From Elymus sibiricus (taxonomy: Eukaryota > Streptophyta > Magnoliopsida > Poales > Poaceae): a stretch of 64,000 bases of DNA. Location of the stretch: positions 398,873,630-398,937,629 of the forward strand of contig CM077668.1 in assembly GCA_039707655.1 (NCBI GenBank), given 5' to 3'. Position 1 is the stretch's first letter. Each line of letters starts with the position of its first letter. The translations under genes and the position numbers were made by a program. Below, one piece after another: positions 1 through 10,898 of this stretch. The notes under the pieces are model-generated. The model did no database searches and was not told the DNA's origin. It was given only the letters and a program-made list of their open reading frames with translations.

Positions 1-2
1 AA

Positions 3-401
3 AGACTCTGGAAATTGCTTCGCAAGTTCTTTACTGAAAAACAACTCCTGAACGTCAATCTCCAAGAGCTTTATGATTATATTGACAAAGGCTTCACTAT
101 CGAAGATTTTCAAGATAGGACTCCTTCTTTGCGTGCTCGTGAGCCTACAACTGATCTTCTTCATCTAAGGCTGCGTAAATTGCTTGATGAATCTGAAGCC
201 ACATCACCAACAGAGAAACCTACCGAAGGCAATGTGCAGTCTCGTGTTCCTCCAGTGGCCACTCCAGCTATTCCTTCGTCTGCTCAACCTCAAGCTCTTG
301 TTCTTGAAGAAAAATCTGTTGCTGCTGAAGACGAAGCTATTCCAGTCACTTCCGAAGAAGAAATCTCCTCAGACAGCTCATCTAGAGATGCCACTGATTG
401 A
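3..401 (+). CDS. C-terminal fragment of a retroelement protein, partial at window start
   Basis: The frame is open from base 3, so the true start lies outside the window. About 132 residues are visible. The first half is charged and helical (LQELYDYIDKGFTIEDFQDR), followed by a Pro/Ser/Thr-rich linker and an acidic, Ser-rich tail ending SSDSSSRDATD and a TGA stop. No zinc knuckle, protease or polymerase motif is visible. The frame is followed by an untranslated stretch with two polypurine tracts, which fits the last ORF of an LTR retrotransposon, probably a gag-like or accessory protein. I do not recognise the family, and no function can be assigned. Confidence 0.45.
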   Translation, partial: RLWKLLRKFFTEKQLLNVNLQELYDYIDKGFTIEDFQDRTPSLRAREPTTDLLHLRLRKLLDESEATSPTEKPTEGNVQSRVPPVATPAIPSSAQPQALVLEEKSVAAEDEAIPVTSEEEISSDSSSRDATD

Positions 402-458
402 TCCACGATCTGCGTTTCTTCCCTCATGTTATTCGTCACCTTTTTGACACTTGTTGAC

Positions 459-472
459 AAAAAGGGGGAGAA
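459..472 (+). other. Polypurine tract 1
   Basis: A5G5AGAA run just downstream of the ORF end. It resembles the primer for plus-strand DNA synthesis, but no LTR start follows closely, so it may be a duplicated or internal tract. Confidence 0.4.
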
Positions 473-920
473 TTACATCGAGTCTCGATAGATTTTCTTT
501 TGGTGTTTCATTTGTTTTGGTTTCGTTCGAGTTTGAAACTTTTGGTCCCGGTCCATTTGCTCCTTGTTGTCAAACTCGTTTGACTTCTATGATGTAATAT
601 TAATAACCCCTGCTGCAGCACCATTTCTCTCGAAGTATTTGTCTTGCAGGTGGAATTATTATCAGAAGTTAACTTTGATTGCACTAAGATCTCGATGGAT
701 TATATCTCATCAGTGCGAATCAAATGTCTCGAATGATTGAAACTTCCTCCATATATTTCAATTATTGCAGGAGAATTAATCTCATATCTTTCGTCCCTGC
801 ATACATTTAGGGGGAGTTCATTTCATATTCGAGCAAGTAACGCTTACTCACTCTTGTTTGACCCATTTTACATTTATCTATCTTCACTTCGATGATTATC
901 TGTTTTGTCATCAATCGTCC

Positions 921-933
921 AAAAAGGGGGAGA
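921..933 (+). other. Polypurine tract 2, next to putative LTR start
   Basis: A5G5AGA followed five bases later by TGGTGCAATAATG, where a 3' LTR could begin (938). This is the better candidate for the functional tract of the element. Confidence 0.4.
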
Positions 934-1552
934 TTTTTGGTGCAATAATGTTGCCTCCTTATGTTTTGGAGATTGTTGACAAACAGTAAGGGACTGATGT
1001 GTTTGCTAGTGCACACAGAGTAACAGGTCCCTGGAGTTGAGAGAAGTTTGGATTCATATCTCTGAAGTTTATCCCCTGCCTTGCAGTGAAAGTTATCACC
1101 GAAGGATATGACGACAAGAGTGACCCTCAAAAATTGCTGACGTGAAGCAATTGGTTCGGTGCCTGTCCGAAGGAAGTGACTGCAGCCGAGGAAATTGAAG
1201 ACGAAGAGAAGACATAGCATTCTTTTCGTTGTTTCGTTTCTTTTCATTGAGTCATAGGACCACCGTACTATTAAGAGGGGTGTAGCGTTCGAAGCTTTGA
1301 TTCTCTGATGCTAAACCGAAATCCTATGAAAGATGCAAGAGAAATCTCTTTGTGTTCCGAGCAAATACTTGCCAGCAAGAGACTGTGATCTTCTTCGCTG
1401 CGAGAGATTTGACTCTGACCGAGGAGTTAGCATTTCTTGCTCCGCAAGTAATGTTACCGTTGCTCCCAAATCCGACCGTTGTGAACGTGTCGGTTGGCCA
1501 TTGGCTGGACCGCGTGTCCAAAATGGTCATTTCCCACCAGGGAAGGCTGCGG

Positions 1553-1561
1553 CTATAAATA
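1553..1561 (+). promoter_or_regulatory. TATA box in the putative LTR
   Basis: CTATAAATAG motif after a GC-richer stretch and before a GC-rich leader-like stretch. The position inside the putative LTR fits a retrotransposon core promoter. Function is inferred from the motif only. Confidence 0.45.
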
Positions 1562-2297
1562 GCCACCCCGCGCCGGCGTTGTCCGGCGGCTGCTCCGTTT
1601 TGATTCTGAGAAGATTGTTGAGCAACCCCCTCTCCGAAAGATTTGAGTTTAAAATCCACCGAGAGAAAAACCCTAGAGCCGAAAAATTAGATAGTGGTTC
1701 AGCATCACTAGAATCTAAGTCCAGTACGCTCCGCCTATTACTCTTGAGAACTGCAACTCTCTAGACGGATAGGTGTCAGCTCGAGTGTCGAAGAGTATTG
1801 TCTTCACCGAGCAAAATCTTCAGCAACCAAGAGTATTGTGGTTCGCGAAGAGAGCTGAAGAGAGTTTATCTTCAGTGAAGGTTTGGAGATCGCCGTCAAG
1901 TATCTACCACAAGTAATCGGCATTGGTTGATGAACCAATTGTCGAGGAGAATAGGGCGAAGAGAGTTTATCTTCTGTGTTAAATCACAACCCCTCCAACC
2001 AGACGTAGTCCTTGTGCAGAAGGGCGAACTGGTCTACCAAACACCTTGTCGCCATCGAGCATCACTGGTCACTTCTACTACCCTTCTTTATATTCGAACT
2101 GTGACATGCCATATTTCAATCATGTGATTTACCTCGGTACATGTGATTACTTTCCATTCGGTAGTTTGTATTCGCTCACTGTTTACTGTATTTTCATTCG
2201 TTCCGCTGCTGGGTTCCGAGAGTTTTGATATTTCTGAGAAAAATTTAAAACTCCCATTCACCCCCCCCCCCTCTGGTAGACATACTTCGATCCTACA

Positions 2298-2928
2298 GTA
2301 GCTTTCTGGGATTGGCAGGCTACTACCGTCGCTTCATCGAAGGCTTCTCAAAAATAGCCAAGCCATTGACAGAACTGTTGAAAAAGAACTACAAATTTGC
2401 CAGGACGGAAGAATGTGACAGCAGTTTCATGGAATTAAAGATGAGGCTAACTACAACCCCTGTCTTAGTTCTTCCAGACATTCACAAGAGCTTTGACATA
2501 TATTGCGATGCTTCCAGACGAGGAATCGGATGCGTTCTAATGCAAGAAGGAAAGGTTGTAGCATATGCATCCAGGCAACTATGACCTCATGAAGAGAACT
2601 ATCCCACTCATGATTTGGAATTGACAGCCGTGGTTCATGCATTAAAAATTTGGAGGCATTATCTCATTGGGCAGCGATGTGAAATATACACGGACCATAA
2701 GAGTCTCAAGTATATTTTCACCCAACCTGACTTGAATCTCAGGCAGAGAAGATGGCTTGAATTGGCCAAGGACTATGACCTTGGGATTAATTATCATCCG
2801 GGAAAAGCCAATGTGGTCGCCGATGCCCTCAGCAGAAAGCAAGGTACCCTGAATGCACTAATGGAGGGAATGCATCCGAGGCTACGAGAAGAGTTTGTTA
2901 AGCTGAATATGGTGTTATGAGGCCCAAT
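2298..2928 (+). pseudogene. Tekay copy A: RT thumb and RNase H remnant
   Basis: The translation starts in the RT connection ([20 protein letters not shown]) and runs through RNase H, where [19 protein letters not shown] and VADALSR supply the acidic catalytic positions. The enzyme would degrade RNA in RNA/DNA hybrids during reverse transcription. Frame breaks: a TGA at 2582-2584 where copies C and G have CGA (a CpG to TpG change), and a TGA at 2918-2920 where copies C and G have a sense codon (TGT, TAT). A one-base deletion follows near 2940. The fragment is dead as a gene. The family assignment is firm because copies C and G align throughout. Confidence 0.85.
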
Positions 2929-3069
2929 TAGCCCGGATCAATGGAAATTACTCCAACACTTATGGAAGAAATTAAAGCAGCCCAGAAATCAGACCAAGAA
3001 ATACAAGAGATCAAGGAACGCATTCCGCTAGGAAAGGCCAAGTCCTTCCGAATTGAGGACCAGGACACT

Positions 3070-4002
3070 GTATGATTTGAAAACCGAATATGTGTGCCTG
3101 ATCAAGATAGCTTGAGACAGCAAATACTCATAGAGGCACATGACTCTGCCTACTCTATCCATCCGGGAGGAACAAAAATGTACCAGGACTTGCGAGAAAC
3201 CTTTTGGTGGCCAGGAATGCGAAGGGACATTGCATACTATGTCGCCTGTTGTGACATCTGCAACAGAGTCAAGGCTGAACATCAGAAACCCGCTGGGCTA
3301 CTGCAACCCTTACCAGTTCCCCAGTGGAAATGGGATGACATGGGCATGGACTTCATTGTTGGACTACCCAAGTCCACGAGAGGCCATGATGCTATCTGGG
3401 TCATCGTGCACATACTTACGAAAGTGGCTCACTTCCTTCCGGTAAAGACCACTTTCAACGCGAATCAACTCGCACAGCTCTATATGTCCCGGATAGTCAG
3501 CCTTCACGGAGTACCCAAGTCTATCACATCCGATAGAGGCTCCCTGTTCACCTCAGCATTTTGGCTGCGACTGCACCAAGCCTTGGGCACTGTGCTAAAG
3601 CATAGCACGGCATATTATCCACAGACAGATGGGCAGACAGAACGTGTGAACCAGATATTGGAAGATATGCTTCGGTCCTGTGCTCTCACCTATGGACCCA
3701 AATGGGAGGATAGTCTACCCTATGCAGAATTCTCCTACAATAACAGTTATCAGTCAAGTCTCAAGATGTCACCATTCGAGGCTTTGTACGGACGGAAATG
3801 CCGCACTCCTTTAAATTGGTCCCAGACAGGAGACAGCCGTATCTTCGGCACAGATTTGATGCTCGAGGCTGAGAAGCAAGTCAAGGATATTCAGGAACGA
3901 CTTCGAGCAACCAAGTCCCGACAAAAGAGGTACTATGACCCGAAGCATCGGGAAGTAACTTTTGAGCCCGGAGAATATGCCTATCTCCGAGTCACCCCAT
4001 GA
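3070..4002 (+). pseudogene. Tekay copy A: integrase remnant
   Basis: A TGA at 3073-3075 replaces a Trp codon, after which about 300 residues are open. An HHCC zinc-binding region is visible (AHDSAYSIHPGG, then CCDIC), followed by the catalytic core with [22 protein letters not shown] and YPQTDGQTERVNQ carrying the D, D and E positions. Integrase inserts the cDNA copy into host DNA. A conserved Asp in the IVDILTK stretch of copies C and G is His here (IVHILTK). The frame ends at 4002 because one C is missing from a run of Cs present in the other copies. The gene is non-functional. Confidence 0.85.
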
Positions 4003-4505
4003 AAGGAATAAAAAGGTTTCATACCCGAGGAAAGCTTGCACCGAGGTATATCGGGCCCTTTCCGGTTATGGCCCGAAGAGGCAGAGTGGCATATCAGCTA
4101 GAGTTACCACTGGAGCTGTCTGACGTTCACGATGTTTTCCACATATCACAGCTGAGAAGGTGCATTGCACCTCCGATCAAACAGGCAGATATGAGTGAGC
4201 TAGAGTTGACCAAAGATTTGACCTATGAGGAAAGACATGTCAGAATATTGGATGAGATGGAAAGAACTACCAGGAGTAAGACAATCAGATTTTATAAGGT
4301 GTTGTGGGATCATCATACTGAGGAAGAGGCTACCTGGGAAAGAGAGGATTTTCTGAGATCAGCATATCCACACTTGTTCCCTGAGCAACCAAATCTCGAG
4401 GACGAGATTCATTCTATGGGGGGTAGGTTTGTGACACCCTGGTTTTTGGCAACGTTTTCTTTTCGAAATCTTTCTGGCTTTATTTGCAATTTGGAGGGAT
4501 TTTGA
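3999..4505 (+). pseudogene. Tekay copy A: integrase C-terminus with chromodomain
   Basis: This is the continuation of integrase after the frameshift: GKLAPRYIGPFPV (GPY/F-like module), then the HDVFHISQLR motif, and a chromodomain at about 4230-4390 (VRILDEMERTTRSK, VLWDHH, EEATWEREDFLRSAYPHLF). Chromodomains of this clade are thought to steer integration toward chromatin marks. The reading frame does not stop before the LTR but runs about 75 bases into it and ends at 4505. Copy G shows the same read-through, so it may be native to the family. Confidence 0.85.
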
Positions 4506-7500
4506 ACCTTTTCAGTTGACTTTGGACTTATGAATTCCTCTCAGTGATCCAGAGCCCTCAGCATCTTGCCAAAACCTTGACACTTACCTTCTGGATCAAT
4601 TTCCAATTCTTTATCCTTCCCATATATTCATTTTCTTCCTTTGGGAAAATCTGCCATCACTATGGGTTACAAAGCAACCTATAGTTCTGGTGATCAGAAA
4701 AATCCCAAATTAATCCCAGACCTTCTTGTCATCATCTACAACCACAATCTTCAAAAACATTTCATGGTCTAGTACAAAGTTTAGTCCAGAAAACTCCATT
4801 TGCTCTCTGGACAGTACTGGTCATTTGTGAAGGAGCTCATATTTTCCCTACTCAGTTAATTACCAAAAAATTCCCTGAGATATTAGGGAACCTATCTTTC
4901 CACAATATCCAAAAATATCATCTTGTCCAGTACAAATTTTCATCACCAATATTCTGCCAAGTTTCTGTCCAATTGGAACCTCTGTAAAGGAAGTACCAAC
5001 TAGAGGTATCCAATTGAGCTGAAATTTTTATGGCATCTTCTCCTCACCAAATAACCCTGCCACACCAAAATTAAGCTCCAGCAGGTCAACCAGATGAGTG
5101 CTACAAGCTCATCTAGGTTTCTGGTTCAGTACAACACTTGTACATGAACTATATTCAATTCTTGATGAAATCCTTTCAAACTTGGTCAGATTGGAGTGCT
5201 TCCAAGATAGATCATCCCAGACATCTCCATTGGCTTCATCTCTAGCTCATCTCTCCTCTAGATCTCTCTCAAGTTTCTTGTCAGAAACTGTAGCTGAAGC
5301 TACACTTCGGTTCAGAGTGAACCTAGTCGAACCAGAGGCATAGAGAGGCTAAGTGATCGAAGGAGAAGCTGCTAAACAAGAAACGCCAGGCTTGCGTGGC
5401 TTGCAGACACCAATGCCCGTGGTGAGCACGGGACTGGCATACCAAATCGCATGCTCTGCACCTCGCCCACCTCTGATGCGTCGCGTCCGTCTGCCCCGAG
5501 CGATTCCCCCTTGTCCTAGCTCGCCAGCGTCTTCTCCTACATCCACCTGGCCGTCCTGGAGCTTGGCCCCCGCCGGAATCGCCTTCGCCGGCCGCCACGC
5601 GCACGGGCACTGTGCCGCCCATGCCGGCACAGTGGATGTGCGGCGCGTCTTCTTCCTCCACTACTCGCCACTGGCCGCATTAACTCCTCCTACTCTCTCC
5701 TATCCCATCGCCCATGCTCGGCCAGCCAGCGAGGCGTCCTGGCGCCGGCGACGTGTCTTGGTTCCCGCCGTTTCCAGAGAGCTCGCCTCCTGCCTATAAA
5801 AGGCCTCCCCGGCCTCTCCAGAGCTCCTCACCCCACTCCTCCTCCTCCCAATCGTCCTCCCGAGCAGCGAGCCACGGCCGAGAGGCCCTCTGGCCTTGAA
5901 CCTCGCCGGAGATCCGCCGCCACCCGAGTTCTATCTCCCCGCCGATTCACTCTCTCCCAGCCTCCACCGACTTCACCATAGAGCTCAGCTCATCCTCCTG
6001 GTCACGCCCGACCTCTTGCCCGAGCGAATCGCTGCCGGAACCGCCGTCTCTGACGACACCCGAGCGCCGCCGCCGCCGGAGAAGAAGGAGACAACGTCGT
6101 CCGGCTGTCTCTCGCGAAGCCACGGGTACGTGCGTGTTCATCTCGGAGTGCTCGTTCCATCCCTGCTCTTTCCCGACTTCGTCGTCGACTGCATCGCCGG
6201 CGACCATCGCCGGAGCGCCGCGGTCTTCTGTTCCCTCCCCTCCCCCTTTTAAACCTGACCGCGGGGCCCGCTCGTCAGCCACACGTCGAAGGGGTAAGTG
6301 GAGACGCCCGGGCGAATTACGCCTTCGACCTGGCCCCCTGAGAGATTTTCTGTTTTTCTGATAATTTCCAGATTTGACCAGAACTTTGACCATCAATAAC
6401 TTTTTAACCATAAGTCCAAATCAATTGATTCTTTTTGCTCTGAGTTTGTCTTGAGCTCCTCTATTTGCTTGCAAAATTTGGTATTTTTCCCATGCTCACA
6501 AAATTTCTGGTGAACAGAACAGTAGTATGTGACATTTTCAATTGCATTTTAAAAATATTTTCAGAGGGAGATTCTTTTGGATTTGAAGCCCAGGAGTTTG
6601 TGGACAACCCAACAGAGCAAGGCAAGCCATGTCATCCATTGCATGAAGCATTTCAATAGTGTTGGTTATTTAATGGAATTTCATGCATTATTTTTAATAT
6701 GTGCTAATTCCTAGTAAATTATTTAATTGCCTAGCTACTGTCATATTAAATTATTCCTGATAAATATTCATGCTGGTTAAATGCTTGACAACACTAAACT
6801 TAGTTGGTTGATCAAGAGCCACCTACCCGGACTTTTCCGTGCAGCCACATTTGCCGGTATGGGACGGCCTTGACTTGGTCTGGCTTTGTGCTCTTTTATC
6901 GGTACCACCAAACTAGGGAGGGTTATGCGTGCGTGCTGCCCTGATCAGGTAGACGACGCTAATCCTGTGAGCCCAGTTGAGTTATTTTGCCGGCGTCCCC
7001 GTTTGGGACAGTTAGTGGCCACGACGGTGGCAGGTGTCACGGGGTGACACAGGGGCCACCCAGGAGATGACCCTGGGAGGGTATGATTGTCGGTGGTACG
7101 ATAGAGGAGTCACGGGTCAGGCAGGTTTCGTTGGAGCACCACCGGTCCACCCGAATGGGATCACGAGGCCAGGTACTCCATAGTGTGGGTAAAGTGCGCA
7201 ACCTCTGCAGAGTGTAAAACCTATTCGAATAGCCGTGTCCACGGTATTGGACAGTCCGTTTAGGCCTCTCTAGGATGATCAACCGTGATAAAGATGATAA
7301 TGATGGAAGAACTTGTCTTATGTTCGGAAGTGCTCTGTGGATTGTGAGCATTCCGAGGGTTGTGGGACAACCCAGATGAGAGTAAGTTGGTACTGGGTAC
7401 CAGTAAGTGAGCCACCTAATCACTTAACTTGTTATTTGCCATGCTATTGTTTGCTGCATTGTTTTGGTTGCCATGAGCTTGCGAGTACATTCCAAGTACT

Positions 7501-7863
7501 CACCTGGCGTATCATGCCAGATGTAGGAGAAGCCGAGGACGGAGGTCCCGAAGGTTCGTGCTACGCTAACTAGGCCGTGTCCACAACAGTGTCCCCGTGG
7601 ATGGAGTTTTCCGCGCTATGTTCCGCTACGCCGTAGTTCTACCCAGTAATATCAAGGCCCTGCTCTGTTCCATAAATAATGTAGATATCGTCATAGCATG
7701 TGCAGTGCTTCTGGCCTCGCTATCATGTAAATTATGAGCTTGTACTCGAGATATTTCAATAAAGTTCAGTTCAGTTCTGTTCCAAGTTGTTGAGTGTTTC
7801 CAGAAGACATGATCTCTGGGTTGGAAACACTGGTAACCCGGTTCTCTGAGCCGGGGTGCCACA
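4430..7863 (+). repeat. 3' LTR of Tekay copy A
   Basis: The LTR starts TGTGACACCC and ends GTGCCACA, 3434 bp. It is collinear with the LTRs at 29858-33279, 41263-44707 and 50403-53846. It has an AT-rich first kilobase, a GC-rich core around 5400-6300 with a TATA box near 5795, and an AT-rich last third. Open frames in the GC-rich core are judged spurious. Confidence 0.85.
5795..5801 (+). promoter_or_regulatory. TATA box in Tekay LTR (copy A)
   Basis: TATAAAA sits between two GC-rich stretches. The equivalent position in the other LTR copies is TATAAAA (31199) or TATAAATA (42636, 51775), so it is conserved in place. It is likely the U3/R promoter. Confidence 0.55.
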
Positions 7864-8056
7864 GCTTGTTACCATGCTTGAGTATTTATATCTTCATGTC
7901 AAATTATAGACTATTGCTTTGAATCATTCAAGTCCAATGTCCATGCTATAAAAGAAAAGAATATGTGATGAATATGTTAGGCAGTATTCCACATCAAAAA
8001 TTCTGTTTTTATCATTTACCTACTCGAGGACGAGCAGGAATTAAGCTTGGGGATGC
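7864..8056 (+). mobile_element. Internal 3' end of Sabrina-like element S1
   Basis: These 193 bp are the reverse complement of sequence found beside the 3' LTRs of elements B (about 21183-21370) and E (about 59107-59300). They end in TTAAGCTTGGGGATGC, a purine-rich tract directly followed by the LTR start. Tekay copy A is inserted at the left edge, so the rest of S1 is cut off. Confidence 0.75.
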
Positions 8057-9619
8057 TGATACGTCTCCAACGTATCTATAATTTTTGATTGTTCCATGCT
8101 GTTATATTATCAATCTTGGATGTTTTTATAATCATTTACAGTAATTATATATCATTTTTGGAGACTAACCTATTAACCTAGTGCCCAGTGCCAGTTGCTG
8201 TTTTCTGCCCTGTTTTTGTCTTACAGAAAATCAATACCAAACGAAGTCCAAATGCCACGAAACTTTTTGGAGATTTTTTTATTGGACAAGATAAACACTA
8301 GAAGCTTAGGGAGAGGGCCAGAAGATGAAGGAGTGGGCCACGAGGCACCAGGGCGCGCCCCAAGGGGGGTGGCGCGCCCTGGTACCTCGTGGGGCCCACC
8401 CAGCTCCATTTGACCTAATTCCAGCACTATAAATTCAGAAAAAATCAGAAACCCCCAGGGGAGTCCACGAAATACTTTTTACGCCGCCGCAAGTTTCTGT
8501 TCCAGAGAGATCCCATCTGGGGTCCTTCTTCGGTGATCTGCCGGAGGGGGAATCGATCACGGAGGGGTTCTACATCAACCTTGCTGCCCTTCCGATGATG
8601 CATGAGTAGTTTACCACAGACCTTCGGGTCCATAGGCAGTAGCTAGATGGCTTCTTCTCTCTTTTTGATCTTCAATACAATGTTCTCCTCGATGTTCTTG
8701 GAGTTCTATCCGATGTAATCACTTTTTGCGGTGTGTTTGTTGGGATCCGATGAATTATGAGTTTATGATCAGATTATCCATGAAATTATTTGAGTCTTTT
8801 CTGATCTCTTTTATGCATGATTATTATAGCCTCGTATTTCTTCTCCGATCTATTGATTTGGTTTGGCCAACTAGATTGATTTATCTTGCCATGGGAAGAG
8901 GTGCTTTGTAGTGGGTTCGATCTTGTGGTGCTCAATCCCAGTGACAGAAAGGGACATGACACGTATGTATCGTTGCTACTAAGGGTAAAAAGATGGGGTT
9001 TATTCATACGTGAGTTTATCTTGTCTACATCATGTCATCGTTCTTAAGGCGTTACTCCGTTCTTATGGACTTAATACACTAGATGCATGCTGGATAGCGG
9101 TCGATATGTGGAGTAATAGTAGTAGATGCAGGCAGGAGTCAGTCTACTTGTATTGGACGTGATGCCTATATACATGATCATTGCCTTGGATATCGTCATG
9201 ATTATTTGCTTTTCTATCAATTGCCCAACAGTAATTTGTCTACCCACCGTATGCTATTTTCTTGAGAGAAGCCTCTAGTGAAACCTATGGCCCCAGGGTC
9301 TATCAAAATCATATTACTAAAACCCTAAAAATATTGCTGCCATTTTCTTTTATTTATTTTATTTTGTATTTTTGTTTCAATCTATCTATCTATCACATAC
9401 AATTTAATCTTGCAATTTACCGCCGAGAGATTGACAACCTCTCGTTTGCGTTGGGTGCAAAGATTTGTTGTTTGTGTGCAGGTGCTGCTAACGAGGTGTT
9501 GTGTGATTCTCCTACTGGTTCGATAACCTTGGTTTCATAACTGAGGGAAATACTTATCTCTACTGTGCTGCATCATCCCTTCCTCTTTGGGGAAATACCA
9601 ACGCAAGCTACAAGTAGCA
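8057..9619 (+). repeat. Sabrina-like LTR (S1), plus orientation
   Basis: The LTR starts TGATACGTCTCC and ends AAGTAGCA, 1563 bp, and is complete. It is collinear (reverse complement) with LTRs at 19618-21182, 24732-26294, 37071-38634 and 57543-59106. It contains a GC-rich inverted repeat around two GGCGCGCC sites (about 8350-8385), a TATA-like CTATAAAT at 8428-8435, and a CTAT microsatellite at about 9379-9393. It is the 3' LTR of S1. Confidence 0.85.
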
Positions 9620-9742
9620 TACCCTCACGGTCAACCCGACTCCACATCTCTCGCGGGTACCCCTCGGGGTCGACCCGACTTCCACAAGTTTCTGAGGTAA
9701 AGTCAAAGTATCCGTGTGTCCATAACATCAAGGAGGAAATCC

Positions 9743-9946
9743 GAGGAATCACCCTCATTGGATTCCTACTCAATGTACCCGTCAGGGTGAACTCGGAGGA
9801 ATCACCCTCGATAAGTTCACACTTGAGGGATTGCACGACAGAGGCTTCATCGGAGGTGGTGAAAGAGGAATCACCCTCGGTAACCCACAATCGACTAGCT
9901 ACGCTACAGAGATATCATCAGGAGTGAGGTAGGAGGTATCACCCAC
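9743..9946 (-). repeat. Dispersed 14-mer repeats inside an LTR
   Basis: GAGGAATCACCCTC occurs exactly at 9743-9756, 9796-9809 and 9865-9878, with a degenerate copy at 9933-9946. Spacing is 53, 69 and 68 bases. This looks like an old, diverged direct repeat in the LTR. Confidence 0.6.
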
Positions 9947-10769
9947 GGCACTCGATAGTATCTCTGTAGAGTCGTACAACTAAGGGGGTGTGCGGTGCTG
10001 TGTTCGGTCTCTGTACATCGATCGCACTGATCGAGTCACCGGTGGTAAAGCATGGCAACAAGGACAAGGGTGTGGGGCCATTGATGGATCACTAACCAGC
10101 CTATACTAAGCATTTAGGACAACAGGTAAAGTATCAACAGCAGGTTACACAATCAGGCTATGCATCAGAATAGGAGCAATCAATTACAGTAGCAAAATTC
10201 TAATGCAAGCATGGGAGAGAAAGAATAGGTGATATAGGAATGATCAAGGGGGGTTGCTTGCCTGGAAGCTGTGCGGTAAAAGAGGGGTCGTCGGTGGAGT
10301 AGCAGTCCTCGGGGACAACGTCGGTCTCGAGGTCTACCGGAGAAGAAGAGGGGGAAGAAACAGATAAATACAAGCATTCAAATGCAATCACTATGCAAGA
10401 CATGCCTAAACGATATGCAGGGGTGATATATTGCATCTCTAAATATGTTAGATGTTTTAGGAATTTATTTGGAATTATTTTACCAAAGTCATGCACTATT
10501 CATTTATCGGAAACAGGCAAAAAGTTCCATGTTCATCTACTTAGAGGGTTCTAACATGAATGCAGATGACATATTCAGATTCGTTAGATTTTTCTGATCA
10601 TTTTTCATATATAAATTATTTTCATCTGACTTACGGTTTATTTTCTATGATTTTTCAAAGTTTTAAACATTTTCTGGAATTATTATTAATTCGAATTAAA
10701 ACAGTAAAATGCTATGGGTACACAGAAGTGTACCCAGCTGTTTGCATGAGAGGCTGACAGTGGGGCCAG

Positions 10770-10898
10770 TTGACCAGGTCAACTGCCCAGTCAGCAGGTC
10801 CAGTCAGCAGTCAACAGTTGAGTTGACTGGTCAACAGGGTCAAAGGGGGCCTACATGTCATTGACTGGGGCCAGCCCAGTCAGCAGTTGACTGGTCAA
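10770..10898. promoter_or_regulatory. Cluster of nine W-box cores (TTGAC/GTCAA)
   Basis: TTGAC occurs at 10770, 10823, 10861 and 10887, and GTCAA at 10778, 10810, 10830, 10839 and 10894. Three are close inverted pairs such as GTTGACTGGTCAAC. W-boxes are binding sites of WRKY transcription factors in plants. The cluster lies in the LTR that starts at 12308, roughly 1.4-1.5 kb inside it. Regulation by WRKY factors is inference. Confidence 0.45.

Larger units (their letters stand above)
1..2297 (+). mobile_element. 3' part of an unassigned LTR retrotransposon
   Basis: This segment reads as the end of a coding region (to 401), a 3' untranslated stretch with two A5G5-type polypurine tracts (459-472 and 921-933), and a putative LTR from about 938 (TG) to 2297 (CA). 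The putative LTR contains a TATA box near 1554, and a C-rich run plus a CGATCCTACA end near 2260-2297, a pattern common just before the primer site of grass LTR elements. At 2298 the sequence switches abruptly to the RT/RNase H region of a Tekay element, so the primer site and everything 5' of RNase H in that element are missing. The family is not recognised. The LTR limits are an inference because no second copy is present. Confidence 0.5.
2298..7863 (+). mobile_element. Tekay-type chromovirus (Ty3/Gypsy) copy A, 5' truncated
   Basis: This is the 3' half of a chromodomain-bearing Gypsy element: end of RT, RNase H, integrase, chromodomain, then a full 3' LTR (4430-7863). It aligns by eye with two other copies in the window (26296-33279 and 41263-53846). 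The 5' LTR, gag, protease and most of RT are missing at an abrupt junction at 2297/2298. On the right the LTR ends in GCCACA, followed by the internal 3' end of a Sabrina-like element, which was therefore the insertion target. A TSD cannot be tested because the 5' end is gone. Confidence 0.85.

Noticed and set aside
4189..4400. Chromodomain coding sequence as a host chromatin gene
   Set aside because: It is fused downstream of integrase and directly abuts an LTR, as in chromovirus integrases.
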